DNA from: Gari tellinella
Taxonomy: Eukaryota; Mollusca; Bivalvia; Cardiida; Psammobiidae
Length of the DNA: 64,000 nucleotides
Assembly: GCA_922989275.2 (NCBI GenBank)
Contig: OV277867.1
Coordinates: 186,001 to 250,000, forward strand
Reading direction: 5' to 3'
In this document: one piece after another, positions 21,743 to 32,699 of the stretch
Layout: the number at the start of each line of letters is the position of its first letter
How positions within the stretch are numbered: the stretch's first letter is position 1
Position numbers and translations under genes: made by a program
Notes under the pieces: generated by a model
Told to the model about the DNA's origin: nothing
Databases searched by the model: none
The model's input: the letters and a program-made list of their open reading frames with translations, nothing else

Positions 21743-22858
21743 ATGGACCTGACAGAATGCAGAAAGCGTTTCCAATGGTTTTCTAATCGTCTTGTATTCT
21801 ATGGATTGCTGGTTTTCACGGGTACCATGTCTCTTGTTCTGTTGACGGATGTGAATAACCTCTTTCAAGGACCCTCATCTACAAATGTTATTGAACCTTT
21901 ACCGAAACAACATAACGATGTCAAAGATACTCAGTCCCATCCAAGGCAACTCCCTGATGTATTCGTGAATAAAAGTGTATACAAAATCCTATTATTCAAC
22001 TCACCGTGGTGGGACTTCGCTAAAAATACGGCTGAATGTGATTTTTCAAACTGCAGGATAACAAGTAGCAGATCCAATTTACAGAGTTACTCAGCCATAT
22101 TATTTTACATCGATTACACAAGGGTGCCGCTGCCTGTACAACCGCCGATATCACCGTCAAACAGGAACCCTAATCAAGTGTGGATATTTGTTTGGCACGA
22201 GGCTCCCGTTCGCCAAAGAAAGATCAGTAAATGGCGTACTTATCAAAACCAATACTGGAGGAATACGGCAAACTGGACCATGTCGTACATGTATGATGCT
22301 GATGTGTTCTATGGGTATGGAACGTTAAGAAAGCAGATCCCCCCAGTTAAAAACTATAGCGAAATCTTCAATAGAAAAACAAAAATGGCTGCATGGGTTG
22401 TCAGCAGTTGTAAAGCAATGAGTCAACGAGAGAAATATGTTCAAAAACTACAACAGTATGGAATGAAAGTCGATATATTCGGAAAGTGTGCAGGAAAGGC
22501 AATAGAAGATCAGAAAGTAAAAATGCAAATCAATATGCACTACAAGTTCTATTTATCGTTTGAAAACAGCCTTTGTAAGGACTATATCACAGAAAAATTC
22601 TTCAAATACTTACAATATGATGTAGTCCTTGTCGTAAGAGGAGGTGGGAATTATAGCAGTCTTTTACCTAACGATTCATATATCAACACTGCCGATTTTG
22701 GACATATAAAGGACCTTGCCAAACATTTACTTACCGTTGGATCCAGTGAAAAGAGATACAGTAAATATTTGAAAAACAAAGACAGGTTCAAAACTGTACC
22801 AGTTAGCAAAAGCTTTTTGTCATATTTGCGAGAAACTAAACCATTTAGAGGAAAATAG
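21743..22858 (+). CDS. Alpha-(1,3)-fucosyltransferase (GT10), copy A, C-terminally frameshifted
   Basis: Type II Golgi enzyme expected to transfer fucose from GDP-fucose to GlcNAc-containing glycans. A short cytoplasmic tail is followed by a membrane anchor (about residues 17-38), a stem and the GT10 domain: QVWIFVWHEAP, NWTMSYMYDADVFYGYG, KTKMAAWVVSSC and the fucosyltransferase signature FENSLCKDYITEKFF near residue 273. The ATG follows a TTTGCCTTTAG acceptor (ends 21730), so a 5' UTR exon probably lies upstream. Relative to copy B a T run at 22814-22818 has five instead of four T. The frame shifts after about residue 358, and the protein ends RETKPFRGK instead of CHICEKLNH plus about 20 residues. 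The lost bases are still present downstream. Either a recent loss-of-function allele, a tolerated C-terminal change or an assembly error. Confidence 0.85.
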   Translation: MDLTECRKRFQWFSNRLVFYGLLVFTGTMSLVLLTDVNNLFQGPSSTNVIEPLPKQHNDVKDTQSHPRQLPDVFVNKSVYKILLFNSPWWDFAKNTAECDFSNCRITSSRSNLQSYSAILFYIDYTRVPLPVQPPISPSNRNPNQVWIFVWHEAPVRQRKISKWRTYQNQYWRNTANWTMSYMYDADVFYGYGTLRKQIPPVKNYSEIFNRKTKMAAWVVSSCKAMSQREKYVQKLQQYGMKVDIFGKCAGKAIEDQKVKMQINMHYKFYLSFENSLCKDYITEKFFKYLQYDVVLVVRGGGNYSSLLPNDSYINTADFGHIKDLAKHLLTVGSSEKRYSKYLKNKDRFKTVPVSKSFLSYLRETKPFRGK

Positions 22859-22990
22859 ACGCACTGTCGATTTTTATAAAGAAGTTCATAATAACACATG
22901 CTTTAGTCCAACAGACATTAACTAACAGATACAGGAAAAGTGAATTATGTGGAATACATAAAGTCGTGCAAAGTACGCGCGCTAGCGCTA

Positions 22991-23008
22991 CCCCCCCCCC
23001 CCCCCCCC
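22991..23008. repeat. Poly-C tract followed by (AC)n
   Basis: Eighteen consecutive C followed by ACACACACAC. A homopolymer of this kind is also a place where assemblies err. Confidence 0.9.
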
Positions 23009-23009
23009 A

Positions 23010-23575
23010 CACACACAGGGGTGTACAATAAGTGCTTTCCGAGGTAAGTTCCTTGCCAAGCGAGGTCAGACTTCGGATCTACATGCTAGTTTTAAACAGA
23101 AGGATCTACAGGTTTACTCTTGCCCTATCACTTATCTTTAGACCTGCTAGATCAATGTCGTATAGGACTGACCAGGTTTATTCCCCAGTCAGATTGATGT
23201 CTCAACATTGTGAGGTACGATTTCGATCTCAGACATGTCTTGTACGTACACACGCATACGCACTCCTACAACCACCTGCAAGCAAGCACGCACGCAAACC
23301 TACTCAAGCCCCCAAAACACACACAAACACGTGCACATACTTGTTGTTGTTTCATAAATCATAATATAAATTGCATTGTAAATGTAATTTTGTATATTGA
23401 TGATATAGCCTTGAAATGTATATTGAATGTACTTGTCTACATGTATTTGCTTAATCATGCCATTAAAACAGAGCGACTGATAAGCCGGTCACTAAGTACC
23501 TTTCAGAGAGTAGTAAAAGTAAGCAGACACACATCGATTTTATTACGCCACTCATTTGATCGTAATTTTATGTTT
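23010..23575. other. Intergenic DNA, no recognised gene
   Basis: Two overlapping open frames on the + strand (23032-23364, 23210-23578) contain low-complexity ACACGCATACGCA-type sequence. They have no domain and no splice context and are not called as genes. Confidence 0.4.
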
Positions 23576-23579
23576 TAAA

Positions 23580-23720
23580 GGCAGGTGACTGCTTAAAGCA
23601 AGGTGACAGTAAAGACAGAGAGCTTTCTGTTTTATTGTCAACTTGCTTTTAAGCTGTCACCTGTCTTTAATACAATCAATTAGTCATCTTTTCCTTGGTC
23701 GCAATAGAGAGGTTTTTCTG
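23580..23720. mobile_element. CAGTGGAACCTCTATTACGACC-type MITE, right portion
   Basis: A hairpin (GGTGACTGCTTAAAGCAAGG TGACAG facing its complement, about 23583-23665) is followed by TGGTCGCAATAGAGAGG and CTG-TA. It matches the complete copy at 53531-53734. The left TIR is missing. Confidence 0.6.
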
Positions 23721-23721
23721 T

Positions 23722-25440
23722 ATATGACGTCAGATTGTTGACACCAAACTTTGGTGTCTACAATGCAACATGTGTCCACAACGATGTAAACATACACACA
23801 CGCACGCATCCACACCCTTGACTAAAACGAGAGGTTTAGAGCTAGTTGTGTGGAACAATATTAGTAATGTCGTGTTTATTGAACTTAATATGGAATACAC
23901 AGTGCCATTACAACTAATATGGGACGAGGCTAAGCCGTGTGTGTATTTTTAACTTCAATAGGGCACGGCATAATGAATTTATCTTACCGACTACCGTTGC
24001 ATTGAAACATTTTAAGTTATCTATACCTTGTATGAACTTTTTGAATTATCCCTTATTTACGCTCCAAAAAATTAACCTTTTTGTTTTTTGTATAAGTTGT
24101 ATTCTTTTACTTTTTTTTATAATTCTATCAGTATTAGTAATAAATAATATTCGTATCCTTTTGTTGTTTAAATGAAAATTAGACCATGTAGATCTAATTT
24201 AAGAATGATAAAACCCCGTTATTTTGTGAAAATTTAAGTTTCAGAATAAGCAATGAAGGGGTGACGAAACTTAGGCACCTATAAGGAACGTTAAACCTTA
24301 GCAGAAACAATAAAAATAAGCTATAATGTAATCTCTAAACAGTACATTATCACTACAATCTTACAAGCAACTGCTCTTAATTTCAAGTATTTACACGCAT
24401 GCTAGTATGGCTTTCAGGCGCATAACTCTTTGTAACAACTACAAAATTCTAAAGAATAATGGCTGTTCTCACACCATATCTAAATAGTATTTCAAATGTA
24501 TAATTTTCTACACGTATGAGTGTGTATGATTTTCTGTCATAGATCTATTGTTTAACCATTTACTCCATATAGATACTTTTTTGAAACACGTTAAAGGTGT
24601 TAGAACAAATGTCCGATTGTTCTAAAAATCGTACACATTTAACAAACCTTATATAGATTACCTCCCTTTAGAAGAAAAGAAAAAGAGAAACAACTGATTG
24701 TATTACTTAAAAGAGATAACATATATTTTCTTTTGTTTTTATCATTATAAAACTTACAAATATTTAGAGTTGCAGGCCGATAAAGCATAACATATCTGTA
24801 TGCTTTTTTAAAACAGATATTCGAATAAACATAAACGATTATCATAACTCGGATGAAACCACATGGTTTTCAAGTAAGGAACTTATTTCTTGTAAAGCCC
24901 AAATATGAATTTTACTTACCCAAAACGATTATCTAAGGGGTATTCTTGTGACAACGGTTGACCATTGGGATGTCTAGACTTTAGTAAGAGGTAAGATAAT
25001 GGTCAATATTGTCTAAAACAACAGTGAAAATAGAGCTATTTCAAACAACGGGATCGAAAGTAAGTTTGCATCTCTTTAATTTTTCTCATGCAACTAAACT
25101 TTTAGAATTTTATTATATGTATGCTCTTTAACAGCAACGAGTGAAACATTAAGAATGCTCCAAAGATTTTAACAAATCAGCTTGCAATGAGAATAGCAAT
25201 TTTCATGACTTTGGTCTTAAATCGTAATACCTTTTAAATTCCATTTTGTGAATGTTAATGGGAAATAGGAATAATATTCTATAAAGTGATTGACAATTGT
25301 TGTAAACTATTTCAAGATTGGAACAATAGATATAGCATGGAACAGAATCCAGGTTTTTATCAACTTCCTTTAATTACTATGTTTTGTGCCGAGTTGATAC
25401 CAAGAACTGTACAGCTATCTCGCCTTTCTACAGCAATTCG
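23722..25440. other. Intergenic DNA, no recognised feature
   Basis: AT-rich. Short frames only. An ACACACACGCACGCATCCAC patch lies near 23793. No exon-like conservation signal can be judged by eye. Confidence 0.4.
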
Positions 25441-25454
25441 TCTACTGAAATGGT

Positions 25455-26510
25455 AGATACACAAATATGTATAATTACAATTTTATCATCATAAACTGAA
25501 ACTTAAAGCATTTTTTGTTTTTTGACAATAATTCAGTAGACTAAAGCCAGCCACATTAGTACTTCCATTGCTTTGATTTGATTAGTTCTAGTATACGTAT
25601 ATATCTCATAGTTGATAGATACTTGCATTGTTGGTGTAAAACCAATCAGTCGCATTACAGCAATAGTTGTGAATGGGTAAATGAGCTATGTAACAAGGTA
25701 AGCTTATTGCTGTAGCTTATATAAACTGGGGTTTAATCGTTTAACTGGCAAACAAATTGTAAACTATTACTATTTAATTGCCAATTCTTTTTATTAGCTT
25801 TATCCTTTCTTGCCAAATGCTTCGTAAGCTTTAATCCTTTCATCATCAAGAGTGTTGCCGACTATTTCAGTGTTTCGTTAGGATCTAAACTGTTATAAAA
25901 GTCAAGTTGTGTTGCCTATGGTTGTTAAAGAGTCAGACTCACGCTATGTATCAAATTTACTTGGCACAGAGTTTGCGGGTATTGTTGTTGTGTTGTCTGT
26001 GTGTGTGTTTTTCACTTGATAGATACTTCTTTAAGTATAGGTAAGTGTCTATTAGTCGATTTTAACAAAAATTAAAAGTCAAGCGAGGGGTACTCGAGCG
26101 ACTTTTAATCTTTTGTTAAAATAGACTAATAGACACTAACCAATTTAGTTGTTGAAAGTATTTTTTGGTACCGACAAAGTGCTATACCGTCAATTGGAAG
26201 TAACAAAACGTTTGTTCTTCCCGAAACACCCTTTTTAAATAGTACCGACAAAGAGATGTCAAAGGAAATGGACATAGGTCGCACCAAAAGAAACACCTGC
26301 GAATCAACCCAAATACGCATGCGCAGGGTTAAATATTTAAGTCGTTGATTAGTGTTTGATAGTACTGTCATACAAAAATTAATCCTCGAACATTTTTCAA
26401 AAATACTCAACTCTCATTGGTCAAAAAATAAGTTCAACCACTAAACACTTTTCACGCAAAAGTGTGTCTTGTGCAAAACAGTGTAACTGTGAGGAGTACA
26501 ATTGCTAATA
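25455..26510. repeat. Dispersed duplication, copy 2 (copy 1 at 11690-12625)
   Basis: It has the shared blocks listed for copy 1, including GCCAGCCACATTAGTACTTC, which is the unoccupied site of the 11782 MITE. It differs by an insertion of about 430 bp (26042-26470) that begins with a long foldback. AGTCGACT-like turns and GGGTACTCGAGCGACTTTTA mark the hairpin. Confidence 0.7.
26042..26140. repeat. Foldback hairpin
   Basis: AGTGTCTATTAGTCGATTTT AACAAAA at 26043 pairs with TTTTGTTAAAATAGACTAAT AGACACT at 26113-26139, and ATTAAAAGTC near 26070 pairs with GACTTTTAAT near 26100. The turn is AAGCGAGGGGTACTCGAG. Arms are about 45 bp. Confidence 0.75.
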
Positions 26511-26524
26511 GTGATAACAAAACA

Positions 26525-26580
26525 AACTTCGATCAGAGGGTTCCTAAGAAGCTTTCTGATCAGATCTGAACTGTTTGTAA
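26525..26580. repeat. GATCAGAGGG variant palindrome
   Basis: TTCGATCAGAGGGTTCCTAA GAAGCTTTCTGATCAGATCT GAACTGTTTG: the second core type, with the shared outer AACTGTTTG and the shared GATCAGA element but a different centre. Confidence 0.5.
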
Positions 26581-26599
26581 TATTGCAATACATTTCCAT

Positions 26600-27250
26600 T
26601 GGCAAACATAAATAATAAAAGTGGACTAGACTAAATTGTAAAGTGGAATTGTAAATATGGCGTGTTTGTAAATATTATGTAAATGTATCGTTTTCTATGA
26701 ATCTTATTATATGTTGTAAATATGATTATAATGACTACTTTACCGTCAATAAAATATATGGTTTGTTCTTTCTATCCGCTTTGCGAATCTCCATGCGCGT
26801 GACGGGTCCCTACTTGAGTCAGTCCTGTTAAAGGTTCACGTTCTACAGGCCCTAGACCGACCGGTCTCCTGTGGATAGTGCCACGACACGCACCCTCATG
26901 TAGAGAGGGAGAGCTGTACATAACTTCGGAAAGGATTTTTGCTTAGGTATTATTCGGTGTCTGATAAAGACCCTGTTTACGATTAAGAGTTTAATTCCTG
27001 CAGGCGCTGAGGTTTTGGCGGTATTTGTCATGTATTTTGTGAAATAGTTTTTTAATCTATGACAGAATATGAATTGTTTTTTTAATGTAGTATAGTTGAT
27101 CATAGTATTTAATTAAATGTACATCGTTCCTTTTGAAAAATAGTGAAAAACCTGAAATATATGCTCTTTGGGAAAAATTCGACCGAGGCTGTGTACGGTG
27201 CTGTTGTTGTTGTGAAGCTAGTGTTCTGTCAATAACTGTTCCAAGATATA
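26600..27250. other. Intergenic DNA with repeat fragments
   Basis: Contains a CAATAAAATATATGGTTTG stretch near 26748 that could be a repeat's polyadenylation region, and CATGTAGAGAGGGAGAGCTG-TA near 26897, which matches the family C right end. No gene is seen. Confidence 0.4.
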
Positions 27251-27387
27251 TTTAAGGTGGTTCGACAGCGGGCGGCTCGCATCTCGAGTTCCGGAAATGC
27301 TGATGACTTTCACCTGATCTTTGCGGCACGTGCTTATAGTAGAAAATTTAGATAAAGAAAAGTTTGACCTGCTTCAGTGTCTTCTCT

Positions 27388-27455
27388 GTTAGCGCAGTTG
27401 GTACGGTGATTGACTTGCAATCCAAAGGTTCTAGGTTCGATTCCCACTCGCTTCA
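27388..27455 (+). repeat. tRNA-like SINE promoter
   Basis: TCTGTTAGCGCAGTTGGTAC GG (A box), GACTTGCAATCC (anticodon-like loop) and CTAGGTTCGATTCCCACTCG (B box) are followed by a T run. It resembles a tRNA with anticodon TGC, but the acceptor stem does not close. Confidence 0.55.
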
Positions 27456-27564
27456 AAACTTTTTTTTTGTTAACAAATTGTCCGATTTTAGTGACTAGTC
27501 AATTCATAACGCAGTGATCAAAGGACAGGCTATGTTTAGTCTAGTAATAATGAATAATATCAGA

Positions 27565-27725
27565 TGCAAGTAAAGTCAAGTGACAGCTAAATTTGTGAGC
27601 ATTTATAGCCTATATAACAGATGGCAGCTTAACACAGGACAAAAGTAATGCTAAGAGATAGATCCTAAAGGAGCTTTTATGCATCACTTTTGTTATGCAT
27701 TAAGCAGTCACTTGCCTTTAAAGAT
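27565..27725. repeat. Hairpin remnant related to the GCTTAAAGCAGG module
   Basis: GCAAGTAAAGTCAAGTGACA, GCAGCTTAACACAGGACAAA AGTAATGC face GCATCACTTTTGTTATGCAT TAAGCAGTCACTTGC. The pairing is imperfect. Confidence 0.45.
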
Positions 27726-28309
27726 CTACAGGATACCGTATTCAATGGTCCCTTATTACAGGTTTGACTTATAGTATTATTTAGAGCTGACGGCATTTTA
27801 AAGTTGAACTCAAGGGAGGTTACCTGTTTTGTGTTAACATTTTGTCAGAATTTCAGGAAATCATGTATAAAATGTAAATTCTACTGTAGATTTTCATAAA
27901 AATGTGTGTGGCTAGTAGAATTAAGTTATATCTATCTAATAAGAGTAAAATTAGTGTATGTTAAACAGCTAGATATTTTGTAATTTGAGATTTTCAGAAT
28001 TTGACTTTTTAAAAATATTGATATTTCCAGAAAATATGTCATGAAATACTTTTGTTTGCCCAATATCTTATAGTCTATGTACAGTTTACTTGAATGTACA
28101 GAAATTATTGAGTTATATCATTCTATAAAGAAAATATTGCTGTTTATTAAAAAAGGAGTTTTTCTCGACAAAAGGTCCTGTCAGAAAAAACGGCACTGTA
28201 ACTTTTTTTTATTTTAACGATTTTTCACTCTCCATATGGTATATTTCAATTTAATCAAGGTTTCAAAGAATTCTGACACAGAATAAGCTGACCAACGAAC
28301 CACCTTAAA

Positions 28310-29660
28310 ACAAAAATGTTTGAGAAATTGTTATGAAGATTGCTCAGAATATTGAACAAGTGCTCCAAGTATCAAACGGTGGGGCATACCCCCCTTTTTA
28401 GATCTGGAAACAAACTAATAGTTTGTATGTACATAAAACCTTACGGCAGTTACCCATGATTCATATAAATTTGAAATGCACAACACTTTATTCGATCCTT
28501 AATGACTTTCTAAACGTTGCATGTCCGTTGCGAAGAATAATAATAACCAAGATGGTGTTAACATTAATAGGTTTGAAACAGCACGAATCATGCAGGGAAC
28601 TACCGAAACATTTTAGTAATGAAGTTCGAAACTCATACTGCTAAGAGTTTGTCTTCATTGAGTAATAAAACATATAGTCCGTATAATAGTTTGTATATGG
28701 GGGAAGACTTATATGATCTGCGGACGATGAATTGACAACATCAACATAAATTGCGAGTAGATGTAAACGGAAAGCTTGGTCACATGTAAAAATTGCCTAT
28801 AGCTTGGTTAAAATATAGCTTAAAACAAGTGTATGTCAAATATACGAGACTTCCGTGATGAAAAGTAAATGTGTTTGGTGTAAATAAGGCTTACATACAG
28901 AATCAATATGTGACATTAAAACCGGGGAAAGTATGATTTATTGACAGATAGTACATTTATAAATGTGTACTTGGTATTGGGACGATCCATGTTTCTATTG
29001 GGCAATACAAGTACAGATTACAGCTGACATCACTAATTACCTATCACCTTGGACAAACAACACTAAAATATCCTATACGCTCTTAATTTCAATCAGAAAC
29101 GGCGATGATAATTAACATTAAAATGTTGTAACAAAACATACTGTTGTTAAAAAGGTGCATAATTTGAGAACAATGGGGGTTTAGGTATTTCTTGGTATAG
29201 CAAGGATTTCTAGACAGAAACTACCTTTATTAATACTGGCAGTTAATAATAGACATGTTATTAATATTGATCTGTCTGAAATATAAAAAGAGGGTTTACA
29301 CAGTTATCGAAATGTTGCCGGCCAAATGGCGTGTTTGCATAACACATTCAAAGAATCAGCTACGATCTTTGACACCACAGAGAAAATGGTAGGAATTAAG
29401 CGGAGAAATAATCTCTCTTGGTAATTGAGTTGGAGACTAACTGTCCGATTCATTAGAGCGTAAACTATTGAGAATATATCCTTCTATAAACGTTGACTAT
29501 AGGTGTATTCATATATACTACATACGTGTTTATATACAAAGGACCAGTCTGACCAACATGTCATCAATGCAAAAACTTTGGGCAACTGCGAGACCAGAAC
29601 AATCAAGTCAAGTCCGAATGAGAGGTTATCATGGCAACAACAAACGAACAACAGCAGGAA
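28310..29660. other. Intergenic DNA, no recognised feature
   Basis: AT-rich, short frames only, no palindromic core detected except weak remnants. No coding evidence. Confidence 0.4.
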
Positions 29661-29667
29661 CAAACCA

Positions 29668-29889
29668 GGGGCCCGTTTCATAAAACTTCGTACGACAAAT
29701 GTTGTCGTAAGTCAGATAATAAAAGTCTCAATAACTATTTATTTTCCATCTAATCCTGTGGTTTGTTGTGACATCTTTGTGGAATCGTCTTAAAAAGACT
29801 TTTTGGAAGAGAAATCAGAAATTAAATGTATTTTAAAGTTTTGACTTACGACCGTTTTTGTCGTAAGATGTTTTATGAAAAGATGCCCG
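29668..29889. mobile_element. GGGGCCCGTTTCATAAAACTT foldback MITE
   Basis: Left end GGGGCCCGTTTCATAAAACT TCGTACG, inner GACAAATGTTGTCGTAAGTC, and right TTTGTCGTAAGATGTTTTAT GAAAAGATGCCC. The right terminus and the central hairpin are decayed compared with 4881 and 11782. Confidence 0.65.
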
Positions 29890-30056
29890 AAGTCTATATT
29901 ATTAGGTGTTACATTAATAGGATACAAACTGACACAAACGAGTTACTTGTAAAATCTTGATAACTTTGTTAATCGTAGCAAATCGATAGAGAATTCTGTA
30001 TGCATATTACTGTATGCATAATGAACATATAGCGAAGGGGTTAAGTTTAAGAGGTA

Positions 30057-30302
30057 CAGTGGAGAATCTGTTATTCTTTCCCGTTTAAACGCAAACGTAC
30101 GCAAAGGCAAAACACTAAAATGTAGAAAAGTATAACTTTTAGACAATTCTGATAATTCATGTTTAACTTGGTGGCAAACAGTTTGGAGCCTGATCAGACG
30201 CCGGGTTACCCGGCGTCTGATCTGGCTCCAAACTGTTTGCACTGCAAATAATAGTTTTAGCGTAAACGCGTTTATTGGGAAAGAATAACAGAGTCTCCAC
30301 TG
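30057..30302. mobile_element. TA-flanked palindrome MITE, family A (complete)
   Basis: Nearly identical to 2457-2702 in length (246 bp) and sequence, with TA on both sides. The palindrome at 30175-30239 has the GGAGCC and GGGTTACCC version. Low divergence from the 2457 copy suggests recent activity. Confidence 0.85.
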
Positions 30303-30443
30303 TATTGGTAAATACCACATAATCGAGTTCATATTTTAATAAGATCTGGAAACAAAAGGATAATTTTTATGATCTAAAGCCAAACTGTAAAGTGTAAATA
30401 ACTCTGGTAAAACATGTGCTCAGATCGATCACAGAAGCACACA

Positions 30444-30850
30444 GCCTTAACTGTATTCGGGATATTTTTACCTCTTCACCGCTTTATTGTCGTCTGCTTC
30501 AGTATTGTTGTCTGCAGGGCACGTCTCAAAGTTAGATTTAAGGTTGTATGACTAAATTAATATCGATAAGAGTGTACAACAGTTTTGGTCCTGATCAGAC
30601 GCCGCGTTACGCGTTACGTTACGCTTGCATTCGGGATATTTTTACCTTCACCGCTTTATTGTCGTCTGCTTCAGTATTGTTGTCTGCAAGACACGTCTCA
30701 AAGTTAGATTTAAGATTGTATGACTAAATTAAATCGATTAGAGTGTAAAACAGTTTAGGTCCTGATCAGACGCCGCGTTTCGCGGCGTCTGATCAGGATC
30801 CAAACTGTTTGCAAACGCGCTTTTAAGCGTCATTGAGAGCGAAAGGGTTA
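30444..30850. repeat. Head-to-tail dimer of palindrome repeat family B
   Basis: ATTCGGGATATTTTTACC, CACCGCTTTATTGTCGTCTG, CAAAGTTAGATTTAAG and GATCAGACGCCGCGTT appear twice in the same direction, from about 30456 and 30636. The first unit stops in a stuttering GCGTTACGCGTTACGTTACG at the palindrome centre. The second continues through a full palindrome (30747-30811) to GCGAAAGGGTT. The break exactly at the centre suggests slippage there. Confidence 0.65.
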
Positions 30851-30870
30851 CGACAGTTACACTTAATTCA

Positions 30871-31206
30871 TGTATGGCTGTTTACTAGAGCTGGGCTGTC
30901 AAAGCAGCACACATATTGCTGTTACCGGTTTATACCGAGAAACCGATAACAGTCTAGGAGGGAGACAGAGGGAGAGAGTCATTGTATGGCTGTTTACTAG
31001 AGCTCAGCTGTCAAAGCAGCACACATATAGCTGTTACCGGTATATACCGAGAAACCGATAACAGTCTAGGAGGGAGACAGAGGGAGAGAGTCATTGTATG
31101 GCCGTTTACTAGAGCTCAGCTGTCAAAGCAGCACACATATTGCTGTTACCGGTATATACCGAGAAACCGATAACAGTCTAGGAGGGAGACAGAGGGAGAG
31201 AGCCAT
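30871..31206. repeat. Three tandem 112-bp repeats
   Basis: Units start at 30871, 30983 and 31095 and are almost identical (a few substitutions, for example TTTATACC against TATATACC). Each contains an inverted repeat CTGTTACCGG ... CCGATAACAG and a GGAGGGAGACAGAGGGAGAG purine run. The matching open frames (MYGCLLEL...) result from the repetition. 112 is not a multiple of three, so coding is unlikely. Confidence 0.85.
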
Positions 31207-31209
31207 GAT

Positions 31210-31985
31210 AGTTTGTTAGGAGAGGTCCCACGCTTGAGTGTCATCAATCAGCTATGACAATCTGTCAGTCTAAACTTGAAGGCGTAGAAGTTAAGATAAT
31301 AATATATATGGTTGTATCAAGTTGGTATTGAGACTTGTTAAGATGTGTGTTATTAAATTTACATATTGATCTTTGATTAGTGTTGTTATTAAACTCTATA
31401 AGTGACAACGGTTACCTTTAGATATTGAGAAGTGTTGTCTTATCAAAAATAATCTAAAAACTTACAACACGACACAGACGACAAAGCAACGACAATAGCT
31501 CGACATTTATAGAGTTGAGCTAAACATGATTATAAATCAACAAAAAACGTGAAAAAATGAAAACAAAATGTTTGTTCATTCGGAGGGATTCTAACCCATG
31601 ACTTCATGTTTCACAGTCCAACATGTTTGACACTGAACCATCTCGATATATGTTGCTTTACCTTCTATTTTTAAATATATGTAAACTTAACCTAGATATA
31701 ACGTTGTAAAGCACCATTAAGATATATCCTTCCGCAAGAACCATAACAAATGTGTTTTGATACATTATAGAAGGATTTTGTTGAACGAGATTCGGTTTAA
31801 AGCTTATTATAGTATTTGTTGTCTGCAGATTATTCACGTTTCGTTATTTCTTTCCATTTGAAGTTCGCGGGACGTTGTGTTGTTATTTGACAAGTACAGT
31901 GACACCGGACATGTGTGGGGACAACATAAAGTTGCGGTTAAGATGGGTTTCCAGTTCAGTAGGGTTTTATTCCATTACCGCATAG
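31210..31985. other. Intergenic DNA with one SINE-like repeat copy
   Basis: 31580-31760 is the partner of the repeat at 13430-13690. The remainder shows no recognised feature. Confidence 0.4.
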
Positions 31986-31989
31986 CTTC

Positions 31990-32095
31990 TTTCTAGTATC
32001 GAATATAGATGGCAACTTAAATCAGATTAAAAGTAAAGCTAAATGCGCCTTAAGACGCATGCTGCTTTACTTTCAACCTGCTTTAGAGGCTCCGG
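31990..32095. repeat. GCTTTACTTTCA hairpin remnant
   Basis: TTAAATCAGATTAAAAGTAA AGCTAAATGCGCC faces GACGCATGCTGCTTTACTTT CAACCTGCTTTA: a diverged copy of the 36-bp-arm module without its usual TIRs. Confidence 0.55.
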
Positions 32096-32446
32096 TTTTG
32101 AGGGGTTGTGCTGTATATGTGTGTCCGGCTAAAGCAGCCAAAACACTAAACAATTGTTTTTTTCATTCCAAGTTAACGAAATAAAACCTTTACTTCTGAT
32201 TAGAGCTGTTTTACAATGAGCTGTTATCTGGCAGAAGCTATGGAAGACTTCCAATTTGATCACATTAGAGCTTTTGTCATGTGACACATTTTGTAACTAG
32301 TGACTTTTATTAATAATCAAATGATATCCGTTTGCAGACTGTAAACGACCGCGCGTATACAACTTACCAAAATGCAATTTAGTACACCTTTGGTACAAGT
32401 AAAGAACTTAAAAGGCTCATCTAGTATGCCCTTTCTGCAAGTTATT

Positions 32447-32629
32447 TATGCCTCGATAATTCTTTCCAATATACCTCGTTATTTCATTCCATTATGCCTT
32501 GATATTTCTTTCCATTATGCCTCGATATTTTTCCACTATGTCTCGATTCTTCTTTCCATTATGCCTCGATATTTCTTTCCATTATGTCTCGTTATATCTT
32601 TCAATTATGCCTCTTTATTTCCACCAGAA
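32447..32629. repeat. Minisatellite, about eight 23-bp units
   Basis: The consensus unit TATGCCTCGATATTTCTTTC CAT recurs with substitutions; one unit is 21 bp. The open frames over it are low-complexity products of the repeat. Confidence 0.85.
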
Positions 32630-32699
32630 ACTTTCCTACTATGCCGCACTTCTCAGGCTTAGCTCTTTTGCTGCAAAATAAATCATGAGATTCGCACCC

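Larger units (their letters stand above)
19600..22930 (+). repeat. Segmental duplication, copy A (fucosyltransferase locus)
   Basis: It matches copy B (34440-40030) in order: AATAATGTTTTTTTCACT-type end, CGTCCGTCTGTGTG, CATACCATTTTCAGG, GGTGGAGTAAGAACAGTC, CAGATGGCAGATGTTCATTG, GTGTATAAATAAGGATG, GTGAAGTTACGATCAGCAGG and the fucosyltransferase exon. Copy A is shorter because copy B gained insertions. Copy A has its own extra 700 bp (21020-21735) containing a SINE. Confidence 0.75.
27256..28304. mobile_element. TTAA-flanked inverted-repeat element
   Basis: Ends GGTGGTTCG (27256) and CGAACCACC (28304) with TTAA on both sides (27252-27255 and 28305-28308), the target-site habit of piggyBac-type elements. 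1049 bp, no transposase. It contains a tRNA-like SINE head (27388-27455) and a hairpin remnant (27565-27725), so it has been invaded itself. Superfamily assignment is inferred from the TTAA only. Confidence 0.6.

Noticed and set aside
23032..23578. Histidine/threonine-rich peptide genes
   Set aside because: The composition comes from an ACACGCACGCA tract after the poly-C run; no homology or gene structure.
27388..27455. Functional tRNA gene on the plus strand
   Set aside because: Same reason: promoter boxes are present but no closed acceptor stem, and it lies inside a transposon-like element.
30870..31173. Repeated 63-residue open frames as a repeat protein
   Set aside because: The 112-bp unit is not a multiple of three, so the frame changes from unit to unit; a product of tandem duplication.
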